Shown here one piece after another: positions 1 through 7,572 of a stretch of 38,084 nucleotides of DNA (the stretch's first letter is position 1; every line of letters starts with the position of its first letter). Both the position numbers and the translations under genes were made by a program. A model generated the notes under the pieces. The model did not search any database, was not told the DNA's origin, and saw nothing but the letters and a program-made list of their open reading frames with translations. Origin of the DNA: a virus; IMG/VR virus record IMGVR_UViG_3300050821_001827, positions 1-38,084 of that record, one strand, 5' to 3'.

Positions 1-470
1 ATGGTGACCACAGGTCCGAATTGGTTGATGAGGTTCGTCAGCGCGTAGCGGAATGTATACCCATTCTGGCCGCCCGGGAAACTAAGACCTATGTCGGATG
101 CCCCCAGCACGTTTCCACCATCAATGGCCTGAATCTCGGTGATCCAGTCTGGACCCTGCCGATAGGAGTAGGCCCTGTCTATCGATCCCTTGAACATCAA
201 AATGCTGGGGTATGGCTCTTTGATATATCCGGCTGAGAAAAGGATTTGTTTGTTATCGCTGACAGTGATGAGAGGGTCGTGGTAGAGATCGTTTCGCGTG
301 TCTCTCGAGAGATTGTAGATCTGGAATGTTCCCGTGTTAAAGGTCTGTGTGTTATCGCAGACCACGCTGAATCGGCAGGTCAACGGGAAATTGATCATAT
401 GCGGGTTACCGCTGGCGATCGTTCCATCGTTGCCTTCTGCGAGCATGGAAAATGTCCTTAGAAATTTCAT
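1..470 (-). CDS. Baseplate hub protein, partial (cut by window edge)
   Basis: The frame is open from an ATG at 470 to base 1, at least 156 residues, with no stop, so the C-terminus lies outside the window. It starts MKFLRTFSMLAEGNDG and continues with beta-rich sequence such as FKGSIDRAYSYRQGPDWI and an IQAIDGG segment. This pattern resembles the gp27/gpD-like hub proteins of contractile tails, whose first barrel domain carries such strands. The start overlaps the stop of the plug gene by 4 bp (ATGA). Its place directly after tape measure, Dit-like and plug genes fits a hub. The family call is by pattern and synteny, not by alignment. Confidence 0.6.
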   Translation of the reverse strand, partial: MKFLRTFSMLAEGNDGTIASGNPHMINFPLTCRFSVVCDNTQTFNTGTFQIYNLSRDTRNDLYHDPLITVSDNKQILFSAGYIKEPYPSILMFKGSIDRAYSYRQGPDWITEIQAIDGGNVLGASDIGLSFPGGQNGYTFRYALTNLINQFGPVVT

Positions 471-826
471 GCGGGACTCAGGGGTATCGGTGCCAGAATT
501 TCGGTTTCGACCTGCTGTACTTCGGATGCCGAAAGAATATAAACCTGGCAATTGCCGCTTAGGAAATCCTCGGGGTTCATAGGATCCAGACCGTTGTCGG
601 ATGTCACCGCCATGCCGAAGGGTATCAAATTGCGCCATTGCCGGAGGATATTGGGTCCCTGCGTGAGATTGAATCCCGTCATATTCAGAAGCGGATGGGT
701 GATGTCCACGGTCCATCTTTGGATGCTGGCCCTGTAAATAAATTCCAATTGCAGGTCGGATCCATCCTGAAGCGTCAGCGTCATCAGTTGGTCTGCTGCG
801 TCCGTTAAGTTATTGAGTAATTGCAT
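467..826 (-). CDS. Baseplate plug protein (cyanophage Pam3 gp18-like)
   Basis: This is a 119-aa protein. The ATG at 826 shares one base with the upstream stop (TGATG), so this start is preferred over longer readings into the previous gene. It begins MQLLNNLTDAADQLMTLTLQ and is a compact, probably all-beta protein with LEFIYRASIQRWTVDI and NILRQWRNLIPFGMAV segments. These resemble the small plug proteins sitting between hub and tape measure in simple myovirus baseplates. It lies between the Dit-like gene and the hub gene, exactly where such a plug is expected. Assignment rests on motif memory and synteny. Confidence 0.6.
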   Translation of the reverse strand: MQLLNNLTDAADQLMTLTLQDGSDLQLEFIYRASIQRWTVDITHPLLNMTGFNLTQGPNILRQWRNLIPFGMAVTSDNGLDPMNPEDFLSGNCQVYILSASEVQQVETEILAPIPLSPA

Positions 827-1749
827 CAGGCGTTTCCAATCGCGGGTTGCGTGACGTGTCCGAAGGATGAAAATAGGCTTGAGCTGGCAATGGGAACCGC
901 CATACCTTGGACATTGCCCTGCTGGGATTGAGCCTGGGCGCTGTAGGCATTGCGTCCCGATCTGTTCTGCAAAGCCAGATCCTGACTGTCTCCCGGGGTC
1001 GCTGGCGGCGTCTGGAGGAATCGAACCTCTTTGACGGTGACAGAGAATTCCATCCATTGCTGGGTGCTCTCATCCTGAATCGCCATGAGGTGCTCGATCA
1101 TGACCGATTTGAAATAGTTCATCGGGGTGTTAAGGGTAAAAACCGTGTTATTGAGGCGCAGAGTTTCGAGCTGCTGATAAGCCTTTTGCTGGCGACTGGG
1201 TTTGGCCGAGTTGCCGCCGGGTGCAAAAGAGGTAACGAAAGCCAAGGCATTCTGAGCCCGGCTTATATCGTTATCGACCGTATTCACGACCGATTGCGCC
1301 GATGTAACGCCGGCCTGAATCTTTTGAACTATGGCCGGGGTGTACTTCCCGGTGATGGCTGAAAGCGTCGTAAGCTTGCTTTGGAGCGTGTTTAGGGCTC
1401 CCAGGACCCCACCGTTCGGATTGGCCACAAGTTCGCCTACAAACCCCCGTAGCGTGATCCTGTTGGGCTTCTGGGTAGCCTGGTCATTGATAAAGGCGTT
1501 CTGTTCGGTGTAATGGTCCGTGATGTCGGACTGGCCATTGACCTGGGTATCTCCTTCATAATCGAAAACAAAGCCCCCGATGCCGTTGGCGTTAACGGGC
1601 TTGAGGATGAATTTGTTGACAAGGGTATCGGCCATGCCGCGGGCCGATGCCACCATGTTGATGGGATTGAATCCCCCGGGGGTGAACGTCCCTGTTGTCG
1701 ATGTGGGACCGTCCGGAGTGTAGTTATCCTGAGAGGGGAGGAAACCCAT
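826..1749 (-). CDS. Dit-like baseplate/tail protein
   Basis: A 307-aa protein whose ATG overlaps the tape measure stop by 1 bp (TAATG). Residues about 65-105 contain GQSDITDHYTEQNAFINDQ followed by PNRITLRGFVGEL. This is the typical signature of Dit-like phage tail N-terminal domains (an ITDH...I.D....P..I.L.G pattern). The middle is helical and Ala/Gln rich, possibly contacting the tape measure. The C-terminal half returns to a beta pattern (TPMNYFKSVMIEHL, FSVTVKEVRFLQ). The extreme C-terminus is Gln/Ser rich and probably flexible. It should form the ring joining tail tube and hub. Confidence 0.6.
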   Translation of the reverse strand: MGFLPSQDNYTPDGPTSTTGTFTPGGFNPINMVASARGMADTLVNKFILKPVNANGIGGFVFDYEGDTQVNGQSDITDHYTEQNAFINDQATQKPNRITLRGFVGELVANPNGGVLGALNTLQSKLTTLSAITGKYTPAIVQKIQAGVTSAQSVVNTVDNDISRAQNALAFVTSFAPGGNSAKPSRQQKAYQQLETLRLNNTVFTLNTPMNYFKSVMIEHLMAIQDESTQQWMEFSVTVKEVRFLQTPPATPGDSQDLALQNRSGRNAYSAQAQSQQGNVQGMAVPIASSSLFSSFGHVTQPAIGNA

Positions 1750-2687
1750 TAAGGCACCCCCTGGTTATTGAAGTGGCGGATGGCGCCCAAGTATTCCAGC
1801 TTTTTAAGTTCGTTGGCTTCGGCTCTCATTTGCCCCATGGCTTCTTCTGAGGTCATGCCGTTGGCATTGAAGGTGATATCCCCTCCGTCATAATTCAAGG
1901 TCCGCACTCCCTGGTAATATCCCAGTGCAACGGTATCAAACCAGTGGCGCGCTTCCTCGCCCCACTTCACGGGGCTCGTCTTGTTATAGGCGAGAAAGTC
2001 CATAACTTTATTGAGGACGTCAGCCAGCCGGATCATGGCCGGGATTGTTTTCTCAAGGACAGGAGCGAAGTGGCCTATAACGGCTGAATTAAAGTCAGCA
2101 AGCGCTTTTTGAAATTCCGCTATTGCTTTTTCATTCGAGGCAGTCAAACTTTCGCGCATATTCTCTCTGCGAGCCTGGGGAACATCAAACATAAGGGCTT
2201 GGGGCCCATTGAAGCCAGCCGCTAGGAACCGGCTCATCTGATCCGCCACTGGCCCGCTTTTAAATGCGGCCTGAATGCGGTTGGCCATGTCATAGGCGCT
2301 TCCACTCCAATCAGACACCCCCATGCGAGCGAGCGCCTGGCGTGCTGCCATATCGCCATAGCCGGTTTTAAACCCGGCCTGAAGCTGACTGATGCGCGTG
2401 ATAAAGCTTGTCGCTGTGTCAGCGCCGAGTCCGGCTTCTTTGGCGGTCTGTTGCCATTGCTGAAGGGCTTTATCGCTTATTCCTGTTTCAGCCGTGAATA
2501 CCCGCAACCCTGTAGTCATGCCCATAACGTCCTGGGTTAATCCGACCAAGCTCAGGCTCACGCCGGCCAGGGAAGCTACGGCGGTCGCTGCTGAGAGTGG
2601 GACGTCCCAGAGCGCTTTTGAAAAATCTTTAACCGTGAAAGTGTCTGCTTTGACGCCTAAATTAACGACGAGTTCCCCGAGGCTCAA
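1749..2687 (-). CDS. Tail tape measure protein (short)
   Basis: A 312-aa mainly helical protein. Residues about 28-60 are an Ala/Leu/Val-rich hydrophobic stretch (AATAVASLAGVSLSLVGL), as seen in tape measure proteins. The remainder has long amphipathic helices, e.g. EKAIAEFQKALADFN. The ATG overlaps the stop of the GT frame by 4 bp (ATGA), and it sits immediately after the G/GT chaperone pair, which is the canonical place. At roughly 1.5 angstrom per residue, a known rule for tape measures, it predicts a tail of only about 45 nm. No lytic transglycosylase or peptidase motif is visible. Confidence 0.75.
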   Translation of the reverse strand: MSLGELVVNLGVKADTFTVKDFSKALWDVPLSAATAVASLAGVSLSLVGLTQDVMGMTTGLRVFTAETGISDKALQQWQQTAKEAGLGADTATSFITRISQLQAGFKTGYGDMAARQALARMGVSDWSGSAYDMANRIQAAFKSGPVADQMSRFLAAGFNGPQALMFDVPQARRENMRESLTASNEKAIAEFQKALADFNSAVIGHFAPVLEKTIPAMIRLADVLNKVMDFLAYNKTSPVKWGEEARHWFDTVALGYYQGVRTLNYDGGDITFNANGMTSEEAMGQMRAEANELKKLEYLGAIRHFNNQGVP

Positions 2688-3252
2688 TTGCGCTGCTCCT
2701 TGTTCAGATCAAAAACGGCGCGTTCATAATCGGCTACAAAATTGTCGTACTGATAGGCGGCCATGACTTCATCGGCCGGTGCGCGCATGATTGCCCCCGG
2801 ATCTCCCTGCCACCATCCTGCCTTCGCCAGCCTTAATGAGATGCCGAGAGCCATTGGGAGCCTTGCGCTTATGGTTGTCTTTGGTTTTCGATATGTTTCT
2901 GGGTGGAGTCCGTGGACGCGGAAGAGGTCATCAAAAAAAAAGGGCTGAGGTGGAATTCGATCATTTTCTCTTTGATCTCCATGGAGTCGGCGCGTATGCG
3001 ATCGGCCAGTTTCGGTTCGTCGAAGATCCCTGAGTACATTTTGATGTTGTCGTAGGTCGCCCATGGATAGAGCTCGCGCACGGCCGCCATGCATTCGAGG
3101 GAGGCAATAATCAGAGATCCGGCCTCCGGATCCGCGCGCTTTCCGTGTGTGGCCGTCTTAACAGCGGAGTAGAGCTTTTCGACGAGTTCCCATGGCCCCA
3201 TGCTGAGATGGAGTTTAGAACCGCTCTTGAGGGTAAAGGTGCCCTGCTCCAT
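2684..3252 (-). CDS. Tail assembly chaperone GT, made by -1 ribosomal frameshift
   Basis: The frame that ends at 2684 has no credible start of its own but is open across the end of the G gene. The G frame reads CCT TTT TTT TTG, and the other frame reads CCC TTT TTT TTT GAT over the same nine-T run (2941-2933). This is a -1 relation, as in lambda G-GT and many tail chaperones. A shift gives a fusion of about 189 residues ending in YERAVFDLNKEQRN. The extension contains GWWQGDPGAIMRAPADEV, typical of chaperone T domains. The fusion is expected to bind the tape measure while the tube assembles. The stop overlaps the tape measure ATG. Confidence 0.75.
2869..3252 (-). CDS. Tail assembly chaperone G (unshifted product)
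   Basis: A 127-aa product of the zero frame, beginning MEQGTFTLKSGSKLHLSMGP. It is short and alpha/beta with EKLYSAVKTATHG and IIASLECMAAVRELYPWA segments. It lies between tube and tape measure, matching the lambda gpG position. After the T9 run the frame continues into a Thr/Ser/Gln-rich tail of about 25 residues that looks like filler between the slip site and the stop. The short and shifted products are expected in a ratio set by the slip efficiency. The ATG starts at the stop of the tube gene. Confidence 0.7.
   Translation of the reverse strand: MEQGTFTLKSGSKLHLSMGPWELVEKLYSAVKTATHGKRADPEAGSLIIASLECMAAVRELYPWATYDNIKMYSGIFDEPKLADRIRADSMEIKEKMIEFHLSPFFLMTSSASTDSTQKHIENQRQP
2933..2941 (-). 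other. Slippery T9 run, -1 frameshift site
   Basis: Nine consecutive T on the coding strand, preceded by CCC and followed by GATGACC. P- and A-site tRNAs on TTT TTT can re-pair after slipping one base back, joining the G and T frames. RNA polymerase slippage on the same run is an alternative mechanism, since nine T is long enough for it. Confidence 0.7.
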
Positions 3253-3707
3253 TATTGGATGCTCACCTGGGCGTTGCCGTAGGTAATGCGCCAGATGGCC
3301 ACGCTCTGCTCGGTATCCGATTCGGCGCTCGTCTTGGCGTCGACCTGGCGTTTAAAGAACCCGCCAGTCATGTTGTAAATCTTGCTGGTGATATTACCGT
3401 TTCCGTCACCCACGCGCTTTACGAACATGCCTGTTAAGAGCCTGAATGTCGAAGGGTCAGTAATCCACTGCTGGAGTCGACCGTTCAGATACTGGTCATC
3501 GGTCGCGCCCAGCAGGATGCGGATGGTGACGTCGGCAATGCGGCCCATTTCGTTTTTGGCATAGATGGTGTTCCCATTCTTCCCCGCCTTAACCGCTCCG
3601 AGATCGTTGGGGAACACCACATCAAATGGCGTCATGTCGGCAAGAGTCTGAAAAATGATCCCATCGACTTGTACTGTATCCTGGCCTGTGGCGCTTACGC
3701 TTGGCAT
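3252..3707 (-). CDS. Tail tube protein (DUF3277-like)
   Basis: A 151-aa beta-rich protein starting MPSVSATGQDTVQVDGIIF, with a strong AAGGAGG ribosome binding site 5 bp before the ATG. The segment FPNDLGAVKAGKNGNTIYAKN followed by DVTIRILLGATDDQYLN is characteristic of the small tube proteins that follow a DUF3383 sheath. The C-terminus (SVAIWRITYGNAQVSIQ) ends in beta strands. It is expected to polymerise into the inner tail tube inside the contractile sheath encoded just upstream. Confidence 0.7.
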   Translation of the reverse strand: MPSVSATGQDTVQVDGIIFQTLADMTPFDVVFPNDLGAVKAGKNGNTIYAKNEMGRIADVTIRILLGATDDQYLNGRLQQWITDPSTFRLLTGMFVKRVGDGNGNITSKIYNMTGGFFKRQVDAKTSAESDTEQSVAIWRITYGNAQVSIQ

Positions 3708-3716
3708 AAATCCTCC

Positions 3717-5177
3717 TTACAAATTGATCTGAACGATGACGCTTGACGTATGGATAGCTCCCGCCATCTTGGCCGCGATTTGAACAAGCGGGGCCTGACG
3801 GGCGACCCTGGCGCTCTGCGCCTGCTGCGTCACAGGCTGGCTGTAAACGTAGTAGCCAATGGCAAGAACCGATTGAGCTAGAATCGTGGGGTTTCCGAAA
3901 ACAACGGGAGAGGTCCATGATCCCGGCGCCATGAAACCGTTAGCGACGCCCTGGGCGAGAACCTGCCGATAGGCATTCTTGAGGCCGTCCATGCCCGTTT
4001 CGGTCTGCGGTATTTTTGTAGTGGCTTGGGCCAGGTAGTCGTATCCCGCGACCTGCAGGGCGAACTTGAGCCAGAATTGTCCGTAGATCTGATCAAAGTA
4101 ACCATTGGCTCCGGAGGTGTAAAGATTGCCGATGGGCGTCAATCCCTGTAATCCGAATGGCGGATAAATGTCGATTCCGTTGGCCAGCGCCGTATTCAGG
4201 TCCGTCTGTGTCAGCGTGGTATCCGGAGCGAATCCGACCAATTGCTTCAGGTTCATTGTGGATGAGGTCAGGGATCCCGCGAAGTTGGCTGAAAGGCCGC
4301 GGGACGCATAGGCGGCCGCAAAGTCGATGGTATCCTGCGCGAGCCCGTCGTTGTAATAAAGGCCTCTCACTTGGTTTAGATTCTTTGCCGCAAGGCTTCC
4401 GAGAATGCCGTTTGAGGCGATATCGGGTTTCGAGTTTGAGCAGAAGAAGCCCATCTGGCTCTGGCCTTGAATATAGGCTGGCAATGTAGTAAATGGACCC
4501 GTCGGAATAAAGTCCACAATGACGCCGAAATAATAGACTTCGTTCGCGGTACGGATCATGGCTGTATGGACTGGCTCGAGCCCGCTTGCCGTTCCCCCGC
4601 TGAGGCTGGTGGGTCCTGTGGGTGCGGTTTGCTTGTTTGATGCCACTCCAAAGACCGTCGCTGTTACGAGTGCCGACGCTGGCCCGCTGGCAAGGATAGC
4701 GGCCGCAATCTGGGCAGCGGTCGAAACGCCGGAAGCAATCTGTACTGAGATGGCATTGCTGACTACCGTAACGACTTCAGCCCCGGCGGTGCCGCCAGTG
4801 GTGTACTGGATGGTGATGGAATTGCCAGATACGCCTGTGGCGACAGCCTGGTACTGAAGGTCCTGGATCTGGATGCCAGCGGCTACGGGAATGTTCTGAA
4901 GGCGCGGGATGATCGTGAGGTTTCCTTGGGTCAGCAACGGATTAGGCGACTGAGCAAAGAAGGCGTTGGCGATAGCGGCCGCTTTGGAGTTCGATCCGAA
5001 GTCCTGAGCCACAGCCGTCGGGTTGTTATAGATCGCGTAATCCTGAGCACCTGCCCAGACCGGGACTTCCTGGGAGATAAGGCCCACTGTGTTGATGTTT
5101 GGCACCGCCAGCCCCTGGGGAGCGGTCTGGAGCGAGATCTGGATGATGTTCGATGGACTGAGGTTATTGGACGCCAT
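3717..5177 (-). CDS. Contractile tail sheath protein (DUF3383-like)
   Basis: A 486-aa protein starting MASNNLSPSNIIQISLQTA and preceded by AGGAG. The N-terminal region (VGLISQEVPVW, YNNPTAVAQDFGSNSKAAAI) and middle (TGPFTTLPAYIQ, KNLNQVRGLYYN, YASRGLSANFAG) match the DUF3383 sheath family of simple myoviruses. The C-terminal part (YRQVLAQGVANGFMAPGSW, QSARVARQAPLVQI) fits the conserved sheath core. An inserted Ala/Gly/Thr-rich domain at about residues 105-195 (SGNSITIQYTTGGTAGAEVV) looks like an outward-facing variable domain. The sheath is the main evidence that this phage has a contractile tail. Confidence 0.8.
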   Translation of the reverse strand: MASNNLSPSNIIQISLQTAPQGLAVPNINTVGLISQEVPVWAGAQDYAIYNNPTAVAQDFGSNSKAAAIANAFFAQSPNPLLTQGNLTIIPRLQNIPVAAGIQIQDLQYQAVATGVSGNSITIQYTTGGTAGAEVVTVVSNAISVQIASGVSTAAQIAAAILASGPASALVTATVFGVASNKQTAPTGPTSLSGGTASGLEPVHTAMIRTANEVYYFGVIVDFIPTGPFTTLPAYIQGQSQMGFFCSNSKPDIASNGILGSLAAKNLNQVRGLYYNDGLAQDTIDFAAAYASRGLSANFAGSLTSSTMNLKQLVGFAPDTTLTQTDLNTALANGIDIYPPFGLQGLTPIGNLYTSGANGYFDQIYGQFWLKFALQVAGYDYLAQATTKIPQTETGMDGLKNAYRQVLAQGVANGFMAPGSWTSPVVFGNPTILAQSVLAIGYYVYSQPVTQQAQSARVARQAPLVQIAAKMAGAIHTSSVIVQINL

Positions 5178-5187
5178 TTTAATTCTC

Positions 5188-5772
5188 CTATGCCGCTAAC
5201 GGATTGACCGGCGGCGCCGGGATCTGGATATTGGGCTGATAATCATCCTTGTAAACAAGTGCGCCTGGAAACGTCGAGTAATATTGATCGCTTTCCTTTT
5301 GCTTCTGATTGACGGATTGGGTCTTGATGGTCGTGCTGTAGCGCGTCATCATCTCCGTCTCTTCTAAAAATGAGGCGTCCGTAAATCCGCTGGGATGCCG
5401 TGCGATCATCATGGCGTACTGTTCCTGAATCTGCTGTGAGAAGATCGAGCCGAGCGCCATGGGGATCTCACCGAAGCGGGCACGCGCCTGGTTGCCGCCT
5501 TCCGGGTCATTGTAGGCCATGAGCTGGATTTCGATGACGTGCTGCATGGTCACGCTCTGGAGTTCGATCTGGCCCCCCAAGCCATCTGGGACGAGCTCAG
5601 ACATACGGCAGATTACGTTTGCCGGACCGAGGTAGGAAACCACGCCATAGAGTCCCACTGTCGGGATAATAAATTTCTGGTTTGAGAGCAGGATCTGAGC
5701 GGGCTCCAGGTCCATTTCTTCGATCAAAATATCTCGGATGATTTTGGCGGGCTCGCGGTAAAGGAAGCTCAT
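5188..5772 (-). CDS. Tail completion/terminator-type protein
   Basis: A 194-aa protein, ATGA-coupled to the upstream gene (5772-5769). It starts MSFLYREPAKIIRDILIEE and shows mixed alpha/beta sequence with VTMQHVIEIQLMAYND in the middle. This resembles LIC_12616/tail-terminator-type proteins that cap the tube and sheath. The Pro-rich C-terminus (QIPAPPVNPLAA) is probably disordered. Placement immediately before the sheath in transcription order is typical of a tail terminator or head-tail connector. No specific catalytic motif is present. The family is inferred from position and general pattern. Confidence 0.45.
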   Translation of the reverse strand: MSFLYREPAKIIRDILIEEMDLEPAQILLSNQKFIIPTVGLYGVVSYLGPANVICRMSELVPDGLGGQIELQSVTMQHVIEIQLMAYNDPEGGNQARARFGEIPMALGSIFSQQIQEQYAMMIARHPSGFTDASFLEETEMMTRYSTTIKTQSVNQKQKESDQYYSTFPGALVYKDDYQPNIQIPAPPVNPLAA

Positions 5773-6110
5773 AAACCGGGCCCCTCGATAAGCTGGTAGC
5801 TATAGTATCCGGCCTGGTTCCAGTCGCTTGTTTTCATAACGCGATAGATAATGCTGTTCTCATCTTTGATGACGGTATCGTTTTGGAGCTTGAGATCGGT
5901 CCAGAGCATCCACCACTTAAAGTTGCGTTGTCCTTCGGGTTTGACCAGTAGGGCGCGTTCCGGCATGGGCTCGAGAGTTCCCTCAAACCAAAGATCGGGC
6001 TTGACCTTGGACGTCTCAGCAATATCCCCATCGTTGACGGTCTTGGACACGATCTGAAATTGCATCGTTTCTTCAAAGTGGCTGACGGCTAATGAGAGGT
6101 CTGGCATCAT
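5769..6110 (-). CDS. Head-tail connector/neck protein
   Basis: A 113-aa beta-rich protein, coupled to neighbours by 4-bp overlaps on both sides. Its sequence (WFEGTLEPMPERALLVKPEG, NFKWWMLWTDLKLQND, NSIIYRVMKTSDWNQAGYY) has the pattern of small barrel-like connector proteins. These carry a phrase like 'YRVM...DW...GYY.Y.L' near the end. It sits between a morphogenesis protein and the tail terminator candidate, where stopper or completion proteins are found. The precise role cannot be told from sequence alone. Confidence 0.45.
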   Translation of the reverse strand: MMPDLSLAVSHFEETMQFQIVSKTVNDGDIAETSKVKPDLWFEGTLEPMPERALLVKPEGQRNFKWWMLWTDLKLQNDTVIKDENSIIYRVMKTSDWNQAGYYSYQLIEGPGL

Positions 6111-6619
6111 GACTGTCTCACCTCAGACGAGATGCTCTTACGAAGGAATCCCAAATCAATCAGGGGCTGTTCTCCGTGCTTCCGGGCGATCGTGCTCGGC
6201 GCGTTTTTCTTCCATTTCTCGAAGCCCCGTGAATCAAAGGCATCCAGAATGGCCCGCTCGCAAGCGATACCGAGCTGCGTGAGAACGGCCACAACGTCAA
6301 ATGGCTTTTTATCGATAAATTTTGATCCTGACGATTGCAGATCAATAAACTGCTGAGTCTCTTTAATGATGACATTGCTTTTAAAGAGGATCGGCATTCT
6401 CAAAAATGACCGCTCTGGGATGGCTGGGCTATGCGCCGTTGCCGGTTTCCCGTACTCATGAATGAATCCTATATCCGCATTGGTCTGGCCGCTGTCATCG
6501 CTTCTGGTATTCTTTTGGCCCATGATCCCAACACGCACGACGTACCCGCCGCTATGGAGCAGGCCATCCATAAATTGGTTGAGCTTTTTAAAATCCTCTT
6601 TGACGATCTTGGCTTCCAT
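6107..6619 (-). CDS. Virion morphogenesis/tail completion protein (HK97 gp10-like)
   Basis: A 170-aa protein starting MEAKIVKEDFKKLNQFMDGL. It carries the conserved layout VRVGIMGQK ... ADIGFIHEYG ... IPERSFLRMP, which marks the neck/tail-completion family found in many Mu-like and siphovirus genomes. The C-terminal half is helical with GFEKWKKNAPSTIARK and ends in a 'PLIDLGFLRKSI' phrase, also typical of that family. The ATG overlaps the DUF4054 stop by 1 bp, and the stop overlaps the next gene by 4 bp. It probably helps close the neck or tail top. Confidence 0.65.
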   Translation of the reverse strand: MEAKIVKEDFKKLNQFMDGLLHSGGYVVRVGIMGQKNTRSDDSGQTNADIGFIHEYGKPATAHSPAIPERSFLRMPILFKSNVIIKETQQFIDLQSSGSKFIDKKPFDVVAVLTQLGIACERAILDAFDSRGFEKWKKNAPSTIARKHGEQPLIDLGFLRKSISSEVRQS

Positions 6620-7155
6620 TAGACCACCGGCCCAGGGTCAATGTTCGGCGCTGTTGGCGAGAATCCTGAATCCCAAGGAAAGCGACCGCTGACCACCTGC
6701 ACGTTCCCAACAAGCCTGGGTTCCATCATGGCCAGATAACGCTGGCCGAAGGTGGTCCGGAAGAGGTCCATGAGCACCGCATTCTCCTGAACGCGCGGGG
6801 GAGGGACTTGGTATGAAACGCTGGCCGATCCCACTCCGGCCGCTACGAGCACGCCCTTGGGGCTGTTCCGCACGCCCTTGCCGCGGGGAATGGCTGAGAG
6901 GCCTCCGGCCATCTGCTGGATGTTCAGAACCATCAGGTGCGCGGCCAGATACATCATGGCGATGCCGGCCTCCGTGGAGTTTCCTACCGGGGTGGATGAG
7001 TCCCAGAGCCCCGGGTTGAACATGATGACGGATTCGTTTATGGCGCGCTGGATATCGTTGGGGGTGACAGAATCAAGCCCAGTCCCATAGGTAAACTCCC
7101 TGGGGAACTGGGCCTGAAAGTCAGAGACGAGCGGTGGGAAGTTGGGCGTGGTCAT
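6619..7155 (-). CDS. Head completion/adaptor protein (DUF4054-like)
   Basis: A 178-aa protein. The N-terminal part (FPPLVSDFQAQFPREFTYG, SVTPNDIQRAINESVIMFN) and AGIAMMYLAAHLMVLNIQQ followed by GKGVRNSPKGVLVAAGVGSA match the DUF4054 adaptor family. It then has FRTTFGQRYLAMM and a C-terminal Gly/Pro-rich tail (RLVGNVQVVSGR). Such proteins bind below the portal. It comes after the capsid and a small coiled-coil protein, as in related myoviruses. The start is 4 bp beyond the previous stop. Confidence 0.65.
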   Translation of the reverse strand: MTTPNFPPLVSDFQAQFPREFTYGTGLDSVTPNDIQRAINESVIMFNPGLWDSSTPVGNSTEAGIAMMYLAAHLMVLNIQQMAGGLSAIPRGKGVRNSPKGVLVAAGVGSASVSYQVPPPRVQENAVLMDLFRTTFGQRYLAMMEPRLVGNVQVVSGRFPWDSGFSPTAPNIDPGPVV

Positions 7156-7158
7156 GCA

Positions 7159-7554
7159 TTACTTCTTTCCGCCGCCCTTCTTCTTTTCGGAATTTTCCTG
7201 ATCTTCCTGTTCAGCAGTTTCATATTTAGAGAGCCGTTCCTTGAGTTCTCCAATGGTCCATTCAAGATCCGCCACTTGCTTCGTAAGGGCAGCGATCTTG
7301 TCGCCAACAACAGGAGCCACTTTTTCCGCATCGACAACATCGCGGTGCGCGAGAACCTGATCGGCTTCGGCCTGATCCAGGGCTTCGATGGATTGCCCGG
7401 GGGCGCCCGTCGGCATAAGTTTTCGCTTAATGACTTTGGTGCCTTCAGGGATGGCGCCTTCTTTAGTGCGAACTAGGCGAACGACTTTCCCATCCTTTTC
7501 CATCCCGTCGTGGAGATCCCACGTCCGAGGTCCTCGGTTGAGTAGAACTACCAT
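7159..7554 (-). CDS. Small structural protein with coiled coil and charged tail
   Basis: A 131-aa protein preceded by AGGGAGGAATAGACC. The N-terminal 45 residues (VVLLNRGPRTWDLHDGMEK) are beta-like. A heptad-rich helix follows (IAALTKQVADLEWTIGELKE). The last 20 residues are a mixed-charge tail ending in KKKGGGKK, which may bind DNA or RNA. Directly downstream of the major capsid gene, it may be a minor head protein. I do not recognise the family. Confidence 0.5.
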   Translation of the reverse strand: MVVLLNRGPRTWDLHDGMEKDGKVVRLVRTKEGAIPEGTKVIKRKLMPTGAPGQSIEALDQAEADQVLAHRDVVDAEKVAPVVGDKIAALTKQVADLEWTIGELKERLSKYETAEQEDQENSEKKKGGGKK

Positions 7555-7572
7555 GGTCTATTCCTCCCTTGC

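Noticed and set aside
467-1057. Long reading of the plug gene starting inside the Dit-like gene
   Set aside because: The extra 77 residues are out-of-frame text of the upstream gene. The coupled ATG at 826 explains the family N-terminus.
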